A stretch of 64,000 nt of DNA. It comes from M2408 sp044348665 (GTDB lineage Bacteria; Bacteroidota; Bacteroidia; Flavobacteriales_D; Crocinitomicaceae). Below the pieces are notes generated by a model. That model saw only the letters and a program-made list of their open reading frames with translations, was not told the origin of the DNA and ran no database searches. Positions 44,580-52,176 of the stretch are shown piece by piece; the first letter of the stretch is position 1; every line of letters begins with the position of its first letter. The stretch is from the NCBI GenBank assembly GCA_044348665.1, contig JBIKSI010000001.1, positions 26,358 through 90,357 of the forward strand, written 5' to 3'. The position numbers and the translations under genes were made by a program.

Positions 44580-47137
44580 CTTGAAACAATTATTTTCTTA
44601 GTTAAAATACCTTTTTCTGTGTAAACTTGAAGTAAGTAAATTCCACCTGCAACATCATTTAAGGGAAAACATAATTTCTTGTCAAAGTTTGCTGATGCAT
44701 CAAAAGCTTGAATCAATTCTCCTTGAATGGTAGCAAAAGTAATACTGCTTATTTCAGCTTCAAATTCTTCGAAATTCACATTGATTTTATCTTTCGCTGG
44801 ATTTGGGAAAATTTGAATTTTGTTACTTAGCTCTGCCTCGTTTATTCCAGTAAATGAAGTTCTTGTAATTCCTAAATCAAACAAATAAGTTCCTGTTTCA
44901 CCAGCAAAATAAGGAGCAATTTTAAAATAAACGGTAGACGGTCCGACATTCAAAGTGGAAGGTAAAACATCATCATAGACGTCTGACCAATTTATTCCAT
45001 CATTAGAATACGAAAATAATGCATCTACTGAATAAGAATTTCCATTTCCAGCGTTGTAGGAATCGTGAATTCTAGGATTTAAGGTATAATCGTAACCCGG
45101 TTCAAGTACAATTTTAAAATAATCAATGTCTGTTTCAACATGAATATTTGTGCCATCTGTCGTGACGTTTGCACTATTGTTTGAAAAAGTTGCTTGTAAA
45201 TTATATGCTTGGGAGTAGGTATTATTTACTTCATACATATCTGCAATTATTCCTGGTGCTGAAACGTTAACTTTAATTGGATTTTGGAAATAACTTGATC
45301 CAGATAATTCCCAGCCTGTGTTGTTTTCATTGTGCATTACAGCCATCAAATAAGTTCCTGGTTCAACGGAAATCGAACTAGTACTAAAGTTCAAAAATGG
45401 AGCCTGATAAGTGAAAGTAGGCTGTAAACCCGAGTTTTCATTCACTACGTTGATAGTTTGAGCAAAGGTTCCATCCAATTGAAACAAGTCAACACTGTAT
45501 TCCCCAATAAAATCTTGAGCTCCATCATTAATCACGTTTACTGTCACAGAAGCTCCTTGTCCTTGCGTTAAACTTAATCCAGGTGAAACGGCAATTTCAG
45601 AATACAATTCCAGATCATTTGGGTTATTAACATTAATTTGAACGTAGTTTGTGTAGGCTCCATTGTTTTCAATTTCCATCCAATTTTCGCCATTTGGTCG
45701 GTAAAAAATTCCAATGTAATAAGTTCCCGGTAGCATGCTCAACATTCCTGTGCTTGAAAAAACTAGTTCGTTAGTATGGTGATTTCCGATAGCTAAATTT
45801 TGGCTACTAATTGTTTGAATGTATTCTACAAAATTAAATTGTGCGTCAAAAACAGCAGCCGTATAATCACCACTAAAATTTGTATTGCTATTGTTTACAA
45901 TATTTGTACTTACATCAAAACTTTGTCCATAATAGATGCTAGTCGCTGATGGTGTTACGTAATTGTAAAGAGCCATTGCATATGTTGGCACAGTTGCAGG
46001 TGGTTCAATTCCAATTACCGCTTGATGTCCGGTATTAAATCCACCACTTCCACCTCCAGTTCCCAACCCAGCAGGATTTAAAGCATTAATTTGAAAATAA
46101 CCATCGTAAGCACCTCCCCAACCCCAGTTCATGTGAATAAAATCATTGTCGTCATAACCATCGGCAACGAAACAGTGTCCACCGCCAGATCCAAAACCAG
46201 CATATAAAATTGGACGACTAGCATTTAGTTCAGCTTTTACCAAATTCATCCAATTTGTTTGCGTGTAATTTATACGTTGCACTCCATCCAAAGTGGTTTT
46301 GTATCCGAAATAGGTTTTCAATGCATATTCTGAACAAGCTTGAGGCGTAGGACTATTTTCAATTACATAAGCACCACTACTTTGTGGACTGTAATCCATG
46401 TCAACACTGACACCACAATGATACATTAAAGTTGCAACCGCTGAATTTGAGCTATTCACATTGTTTGGCATAGAAGCCCAATCGTAAGTGGTACTTCCAA
46501 AGTTTACGGATAATGTTCCATAATTATCATGATTATAAGAATGAAAACCAGCCCCTTGCGCAGGATAATTCCAATACTTCATAATTTGAGCCATCCCTGT
46601 AGCAACACATCCTGTTACGGATGAACTAGGACATTGTGCATTTACGTAGGGACTTTGGTTCCATTTTGTCAATAATAAAGGTGCAACTGAAACCTTAAGT
46701 TCATAATTAGAATTTGTTTCACTTTTTAAATTTGTCCATTGAATTTTTATCTCCTCTGTTGCAGGAATGTTGTTTTCAATAACGTATCTAATTTGATTTT
46801 TATATTCTTCAAGCCATTTTTGTGTACTTTGAGAAATGGCATTTGGGTCAAAAACTCCTTCATAGGAATATCCCAAAACAGGACTAACTTGATCGTCAGC
46901 AGCAACGATGACAAAACCAAGTGCATTTACATTAAATACATAATAATAGGAAGTGGAATTGTGATGTACTTTTGAAATCAAGTTCAGATTCAACTCATTT
47001 GCCCCTAAAGGACATTTGGTTTTGTTCATTAAAAAAGCTTTTCCTACTTGTTTTGCTTTAATTTCATCGATTTGTACAGCAAACGAAAAGTTAGCAATAA
47101 AAAGTAGGACAATAGTAAGCGTAAATATTTTTTTCAT
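44576..47137 (-). CDS. C10 (streptopain-type) cysteine peptidase with T9SS type A sorting signal
   Basis: An 853-residue exported protease. Start is ATG 47137 (signal peptide KKIFTLTIVLLFIANFSFA); the seven-residue longer reading would place extra residues before the signal. Order: signal peptide; propeptide-like segment to about 140; C10 catalytic domain with the nucleophile Cys177 in SVTGCVATGMAQIMKYW and the catalytic His in GGGHCFVADGYDDNDFIHMNWGWGG; two beta-sandwich-like regions; C-terminal T9SS sorting domain IQIFPNPAKDKINV...GGIYLLQVY. So secreted via T9SS and probably surface attached or released; general proteolysis inferred. A lipoprotein gene overlaps its stop. Confidence 0.92.
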   Translation of the reverse strand: MKKIFTLTIVLLFIANFSFAVQIDEIKAKQVGKAFLMNKTKCPLGANELNLNLISKVHHNSTSYYYVFNVNALGFVIVAADDQVSPVLGYSYEGVFDPNAISQSTQKWLEEYKNQIRYVIENNIPATEEIKIQWTNLKSETNSNYELKVSVAPLLLTKWNQSPYVNAQCPSSSVTGCVATGMAQIMKYWNYPAQGAGFHSYNHDNYGTLSVNFGSTTYDWASMPNNVNSSNSAVATLMYHCGVSVDMDYSPQSSGAYVIENSPTPQACSEYALKTYFGYKTTLDGVQRINYTQTNWMNLVKAELNASRPILYAGFGSGGGHCFVADGYDDNDFIHMNWGWGGAYDGYFQINALNPAGLGTGGGSGGFNTGHQAVIGIEPPATVPTYAMALYNYVTPSATSIYYGQSFDVSTNIVNNSNTNFSGDYTAAVFDAQFNFVEYIQTISSQNLAIGNHHTNELVFSSTGMLSMLPGTYYIGIFYRPNGENWMEIENNGAYTNYVQINVNNPNDLELYSEIAVSPGLSLTQGQGASVTVNVINDGAQDFIGEYSVDLFQLDGTFAQTINVVNENSGLQPTFTYQAPFLNFSTSSISVEPGTYLMAVMHNENNTGWELSGSSYFQNPIKVNVSAPGIIADMYEVNNTYSQAYNLQATFSNNSANVTTDGTNIHVETDIDYFKIVLEPGYDYTLNPRIHDSYNAGNGNSYSVDALFSYSNDGINWSDVYDDVLPSTLNVGPSTVYFKIAPYFAGETGTYLFDLGITRTSFTGINEAELSNKIQIFPNPAKDKINVNFEEFEAEISSITFATIQGELIQAFDASANFDKKLCFPLNDVAGGIYLLQVYTEKGILTKKIIVSR

Positions 47138-47243
47138 AGTGAATAAATTAAATTTCAAGAATAAAGAAAAAACAATTTTGATGCCAAAACTAAAATTTCA
47201 ACAAAAATCTCGCTTCTTATTTATTCTTTTGTTAAGTTAAACC

Positions 47244-47251
47244 CAAAGATA
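47244..47251 (-). promoter_or_regulatory. Bacteroidota -7 element of the C10 peptidase
   Basis: CAAAGATA on the plus strand reads TATCTTTG on the minus strand (TAnnTTTG), giving a leader of about 100 bases before the peptidase start codon. The 182-base stretch from the peptidase start to the nadK stop holds no other gene. Confidence 0.55.
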
Positions 47252-47319
47252 GATAATTAATTTAAAAAGTAGAAAAATTTGTATTTAGATATTGAAAAAT
47301 TAATCGAGAAGTGTTTCTC

Positions 47320-48198
47320 CTAATTCCTCTTATCAACACCCCAAGACATTTTATTTCGAATGGTATCTAAGAAATTGTTGTCTTCAAATTTCACGACATT
47401 GATTAAAAATTCTGCTTTGGTGATACTAACTTCTTCGTCTTGTGAAATACTTTTCGAAATGGAATCTAAACTCAAGAGGTATTTTCGTTCGCGCCCTTCT
47501 ACGGTTAATTTGATTGGAAAATGATCTGGTACAACCATCGGACGAACACTTAAATTATGTGGTGCAATTGGATTTATGATATGAACTTGGCATCCCGGTG
47601 TTACAATTGGACCTCCACAAGATAAACTATAAGCTGTTGAACCTGTTGGTGTAGCAATGATTAGCCCATCTGCCCAATAAGAATTTAAATATAAATCACC
47701 TAAACTTGCGTGCACGGTAATCATTGAGGAAGTATCTTTTTTGTGTAAGGTTACCTCATTAAGTGCAATATTATCATCGCCAAAAATGTTATCAGCCGTA
47801 TTTACGCGCAACAAAGACCTTTTTTGATACTCAAACTGTTTATTTTTGACCATGTCTAAAGTTCTTTCCAATTCTTCTGGATTCACATTTGCCAAAAAGC
47901 CCAAACGACCCATATTTACGCCTGTTACTGGAACACCGCTGTTTCGAATGTATTTAACCGTTTGAATAAATGTTCCATCGCCACCCACACTGATTGCCAA
48001 ATCAATTCCACTTAAAAAATCTGTATGATTGGCAAAAGTTTTACAGTTTGAACCAACACCCACCTTACGCACCAATTGCTCTTTCAAATCTGTTTCTAAG
48101 ACTGCATTCCAACCAAATTTTGAAATTAATTGTAACACATTTTCAAAATATTTTGAATTCTGTTTGGTGATTTTTCTACCGTAAATAGCTATGTTCAT
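47320..48198 (-). CDS. nadK: NAD kinase
   Basis: A 292-residue NAD kinase, making NADP. The signature SVGGDGTFIQTV, NMGRLGFLANV, and the NE-type ALNEVTLHKKDTS and TPTGSTAYSLSCGGPIV segments match the NadK fold. It follows the CBS gene by 39 bases on the same strand, a gene order I recall from other Bacteroidota (pdxJ-CBS-nadK). Length is normal. Confidence 0.95.
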   Translation of the reverse strand: MNIAIYGRKITKQNSKYFENVLQLISKFGWNAVLETDLKEQLVRKVGVGSNCKTFANHTDFLSGIDLAISVGGDGTFIQTVKYIRNSGVPVTGVNMGRLGFLANVNPEELERTLDMVKNKQFEYQKRSLLRVNTADNIFGDDNIALNEVTLHKKDTSSMITVHASLGDLYLNSYWADGLIIATPTGSTAYSLSCGGPIVTPGCQVHIINPIAPHNLSVRPMVVPDHFPIKLTVEGRERKYLLSLDSISKSISQDEEVSITKAEFLINVVKFEDNNFLDTIRNKMSWGVDKRN

Positions 48199-48237
48199 GG
48201 TGAATAGATGAAATCCTGATTTATAAGACTTAAAGCC

Positions 48238-48900
48238 TTAAAATTTAAGAAAATTTAAAAGTGCGTCGTACCTCAATTGCAAATCATCATCAAAAGCACT
48301 TTTCTGAAAAGAGGCGCTGATTGTATAATCATACCTCTCAAAAGTTCTAATGATACGATCCAATTCAATTTGATTGATTTTTAGCGTGACCTCCAATTTT
48401 GTTGAATCAGGAGAAGACATGATGTAAGAACTCAAAATTCGGGCGTTATTACTTTCTACAATTTGTGCAATCTGAGCCAAAGAATAGTTGTTTTGATTTA
48501 CTTCCAAGACAATTATTCCGCCTTGTTCTTTAATACTTCCTGTATTTGCAATCAACTGAATTAATTGGTGAATGCTTGTGCACCCTAGATACTTTTCATC
48601 TTCACTTAAGATGGGAATGACAGAAATTTTGTGTTCAGCAACTTTAAATAACACTTCATAAATATGTGCGCCTTCTTTGACATAAGGACGTGGAAGGTGA
48701 TCAAAAAGTACATCTAAACTTTGAGTTAAATCTTGTCTGTCAAGTATATCTGTTTCAGAAATTAAACCAACGAAATTGTCGTTTTTTAAAACTGGCAAAT
48801 GCGAAACCTTAAATTCATCCATCCAACGCAAGGCTGTTTCACCAGAATCCGTGTGTTTCAAAGGAGGAATTTCGTCTGTAATTAAATCTTTTGCTATCAT
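48238..48900 (-). CDS. CBS-domain pair with ACT-like C-terminus
   Basis: A 220-residue soluble protein: two CBS domains (about 1-65 and 70-125; VSHLPVLKNDNFVGLISETDIL and ISVIPILSEDEKYLGCTS), then an ACT-like segment (GGIIVLEVNQNNYSLAQIAQIVESNNARILS). Such proteins bind adenine nucleotides or amino acids and often regulate a partner; the target is unknown. Cotranscribed with nadK. Confidence 0.85.
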   Translation of the reverse strand: MIAKDLITDEIPPLKHTDSGETALRWMDEFKVSHLPVLKNDNFVGLISETDILDRQDLTQSLDVLFDHLPRPYVKEGAHIYEVLFKVAEHKISVIPILSEDEKYLGCTSIHQLIQLIANTGSIKEQGGIIVLEVNQNNYSLAQIAQIVESNNARILSSYIMSSPDSTKLEVTLKINQIELDRIIRTFERYDYTISASFQKSAFDDDLQLRYDALLNFLKF

Positions 48901-49054
48901 TATAGTGCCAAATTAGTAAAATTCTTTATGTAAATCGCAAATGTGCAAAAAATTATGGGAAAAAGCACGAATACTTCCTCTTTGAATGAAGACAGAAAGT
49001 TACTTTCAAATTTAAAAATAGAAATTTTGAAGTGAAAATTCTTAAATCTTGTTA

Positions 49055-49795
49055 TTACATATTCTCCAAAATCTTGAAGAAAATATCGCGTTTTGCGGGA
49101 GAAATAGGAACTTCAGAACCATCTTTCATTATTACTGTTCCACCGTGCGCTTTATCATAGCGATCTACATAATCTAAATTTACTAAGTGGGATTGTTGAA
49201 CGCGTAAAAAGTTGTGACCTGTCAAAAGGGTTTCATAGTCTTTTAGGGTTTTAGATACCAATATTTTTTTGTGGTCGACTAAATAAAACGACGTATAATT
49301 TCTGTCAGATTCACAACGAATAATTTTATCTAAATCAACTACATGCACACTTTCTTGTGTTTTCAACACCAATCTTCTTTTTTGAGATGGTTGAATGTTT
49401 TGTTGTAAAGCTTCAAATTGAGAATCTTCGCGCTTATGATCAATACTTTCTATTGCTTTTTCAATGGACTTTTTTAATTCCTCTGGATCAATTGGTTTTA
49501 AAATGTAATCTAAAGCGCTAAATTTAATTGCTTTGATGGCGAATTCTTCATGGGCAGTAATAAAAATAACCTCAAACGTTTTTTGTGGAATCATTTTCAA
49601 TAAATCAAAACCTGTACCATCAGGCATTTGAATGTCTAAAAAAACTATATCTGGTTTGATTTCTTCAATTGCTTTTAGACCTGAAGTAACATTCTCCCCA
49701 ATAGGAAAAGTTTCAATTCCAAGTTCAAAAGATTCAATCAATTTTGCAATTAATTCCCTAGTTCTTTTCTCATCATCAATTATTACAGCTTTCAT
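49055..49795 (-). CDS. LytTR-family response regulator
   Basis: A 246-residue regulator: CheY-like receiver with phospho-acceptor Asp54 (DIVFLDIQMPDG) and the acidic pair DDE at residues 7-9, then a LytTR DNA-binding domain (VVDLDKIIRCESDRNYTSFYLVD... FLRVQQSHLVNLDYV). It is 90 bases downstream of a TPR sensor kinase on the same strand, so it forms a two-component pair with it. Target genes are not evident. Confidence 0.93.
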   Translation of the reverse strand: MKAVIIDDEKRTRELIAKLIESFELGIETFPIGENVTSGLKAIEEIKPDIVFLDIQMPDGTGFDLLKMIPQKTFEVIFITAHEEFAIKAIKFSALDYILKPIDPEELKKSIEKAIESIDHKREDSQFEALQQNIQPSQKRRLVLKTQESVHVVDLDKIIRCESDRNYTSFYLVDHKKILVSKTLKDYETLLTGHNFLRVQQSHLVNLDYVDRYDKAHGGTVIMKDGSEVPISPAKRDIFFKILENM

Positions 49796-49885
49796 GAATA
49801 ATAATCTTTAGTAGTTAATATTTTAAATTTAAGTCTGACAAATCAAACTAATCCTTTTCGTGAATTCGTAATGTAAAATTAGTAA

Positions 49886-52111
49886 TTAAATTTGATTTTC
49901 AACACGATATGGAATGGAAATTAAAACTTTTGTTCCAGTTTCTTCTACTTTATCGTAATCTTCAATTTGCATAAAACCATCTGAACGGTACTTTTTATTC
50001 AAATTATCAATTCGATCTTTAGTAATTTTCATCGCCATACTTTTGTGTTCCTTACTTTTTTTATTCAATTCAGAACCTTTTCTTCCAATTCCATTGTCTT
50101 CCACCGTAATGTTTAACATATTTTGGTTTTTGAAAAAATGAATATGAATAAACCCATCCTCTTTCAAATGTAATCTTCCGTGTTCAATAGCATTTTCAAT
50201 GAAAGGTTGTGTAATCATTGGAGGAATAATCGCTTCTTCTTCGTACAATTGCTCGTCAATTTTTATGTCATATTCAAATCGATCTTCGAAACGCATTTTT
50301 TGAATATTCAAGTACTTATCTAAAATTTCAAATTCTGTTCGAATTGGAATTGATTCCTTGGATGAATTTTCCAAAATTAAACGCATCAATTTGGAGAAAT
50401 TGACCAAAAATTTTGCTGAGTTTTTCGTGTCATTGTCGTAAATGTAACTTTGAATTACAGACATGGCATTAAAAACGAAATGCGGATTCATTTGAGCTCG
50501 CAATAAGGTTTGATTCATCTCCGCTTGCTGCTGTTGCTGTTTTATTTTTGTTTGATCCCAGCGGTAAAAACCTATGATTCCTGCTAAAAGCATTAAAATG
50601 ACAAAACCAAAAATAATGTAGGTTTGCAAGTTTGTTTTCAGCTCGGCATTTTCTAAAAGCGAGGTATTTAATGCAATTTTTTGTCGCTGACGTTCAATGG
50701 AATCGGATTTCATAATATTTTCACGCTCCCTTTGTTCGGAACGATACAACTCACTCAATTCGGCGATTTTTGCACTCGACTCCAATGTTTTCGCACTGTC
50801 TGAATAATCTGCATACATTTTCAAATATTTGTAGGCAAGTACTTGATTTCCCGTTTTAAAATAAACATTCGAAATCGTCTGATAAGTAGGATACACAGAA
50901 CCTTTGTAACCAAACTGAGAGCGAATTTGTACGGAACGATTCAAATAATTCAAGGCATTGTCGTATTTTCCTTGTTTCTCAAAAACGTATCCGACATTGT
51001 GGTAAACCGTGGCAATTTTTTCTTGATTCGAGCTCGACTCAAAGTAAACCAAAGCCTTGTTATAATTACTTAATGCCTTAGGAAAATCTTTCAATTCTCT
51101 GAAAATATCACCAATGGTATTGTGTGCATTTCCCAATCCATCATTATCGTTGTATGGTTGCAACAATTTTAAAGCTTTTCGTTGATAATCAAGTGCTTTG
51201 CTGTAATCTTTTTTATTTTTGTAAACAATTCCAAGGTTAATTTGAGAAAGTGCAACTGTTCTTTTATCTTTAATTTTTGAGGCATTTTCTATGGCATTCA
51301 AAAAGTATAATTCTGCTTCCTTGAAATTTTGAATGGATAATTGTGCTTCACCAATATCTACCGAGTATTTTGCCATTCTGGAATAATCTCCTTCTTCAGT
51401 GGCAAGTTGTAAAGCCAAGTAGTTTTTCGAAACACTCAATTCAATTTGACCAAAATAATTGTAAATAGTAGCTTGATTATTAAAGGCTTGAGATAAAACT
51501 TTCTTATTGGCAGAACGACGCGCAAACTGAATGGCTTCAATGGAGAAATAATTCGCTGAATCTTTCTGATTTTCAAACATATACGCTTGAGAAATCATGC
51601 AAAATGTTTTTGAAATTTCTTTATTATTCCGCAACCTTTTTGACAATTTGATGGCATCTTTCAAGTACTTTTGAGCTGAACTTAATTCCCGATGATACAA
51701 ATGATAATCGCCCAAGCGCTGGTAAATGTCTAATTTTATGTCTTGACTAGGAAGTTGACTTAAAAAAGATTGTAGATCAAGAACCTTGGAGAAATAAGTA
51801 TCTTTGTCGCCGTTCGCCAAATCGATTTCTGCCTCAAAAACTTGAGAAAGATAACGTGCCGAATCACTTGAACTGTAACTCAAGGTTACCAAAGACTTAC
51901 TTATTGAGTCTGCCCTCTCAATATTGTTTTGTTGGTAAAACTTAGCCAATTTATACAATTTCCAAAAGCGTTTTTCTGGATTTTCTTCTTGCTTGTATTC
52001 TTTTATTAATTTTTTTTCATTCTGATTTTGACCAAATAAATTTGATTTTTGCAATAAAATAATGCAAAGAAATAGAATAAATTTTTGAGCAAAAAGTACC
52101 TTGTGTTTCAT
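49886..52111 (-). CDS. TPR-containing sensor histidine kinase of the LytS/YehU type
   Basis: A 741-residue sensor: signal peptide (ILFLCIILLQKSNLFG), about 11 tetratricopeptide repeats through residue ~470, one membrane helix near 495-515 (IFGFVILMLLAGIIGFY), then a coiled-coil, HisKA_7TM-like phospho-acceptor His544 in QMNPHFVFNAM, and an ATPase core with NAIEHG and VEDNGIGRKGS. The extracytoplasmic TPR region probably senses a peptide or protein. Paired with the LytTR regulator. Divergent from leuS. Confidence 0.93.
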   Translation of the reverse strand: MKHKVLFAQKFILFLCIILLQKSNLFGQNQNEKKLIKEYKQEENPEKRFWKLYKLAKFYQQNNIERADSISKSLVTLSYSSSDSARYLSQVFEAEIDLANGDKDTYFSKVLDLQSFLSQLPSQDIKLDIYQRLGDYHLYHRELSSAQKYLKDAIKLSKRLRNNKEISKTFCMISQAYMFENQKDSANYFSIEAIQFARRSANKKVLSQAFNNQATIYNYFGQIELSVSKNYLALQLATEEGDYSRMAKYSVDIGEAQLSIQNFKEAELYFLNAIENASKIKDKRTVALSQINLGIVYKNKKDYSKALDYQRKALKLLQPYNDNDGLGNAHNTIGDIFRELKDFPKALSNYNKALVYFESSSNQEKIATVYHNVGYVFEKQGKYDNALNYLNRSVQIRSQFGYKGSVYPTYQTISNVYFKTGNQVLAYKYLKMYADYSDSAKTLESSAKIAELSELYRSEQRERENIMKSDSIERQRQKIALNTSLLENAELKTNLQTYIIFGFVILMLLAGIIGFYRWDQTKIKQQQQQAEMNQTLLRAQMNPHFVFNAMSVIQSYIYDNDTKNSAKFLVNFSKLMRLILENSSKESIPIRTEFEILDKYLNIQKMRFEDRFEYDIKIDEQLYEEEAIIPPMITQPFIENAIEHGRLHLKEDGFIHIHFFKNQNMLNITVEDNGIGRKGSELNKKSKEHKSMAMKITKDRIDNLNKKYRSDGFMQIEDYDKVEETGTKVLISIPYRVENQI

Positions 52112-52141
52112 TTCAGCGACTAAGATAATTTATTTTTATGT

Positions 52142-52149
52142 TATCTTTG
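52142..52149 (+). promoter_or_regulatory. Bacteroidota -7 element of leuS
   Basis: TATCTTTG, a perfect TAnnTTTG, 27 bases before the ATG at 52177. It shows that the in-frame upstream ATG at 52138 precedes the promoter and is not the start. Confidence 0.7.
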
Positions 52150-52176
52150 CTCGTTTTTAGAAATAAATCCCACGCA

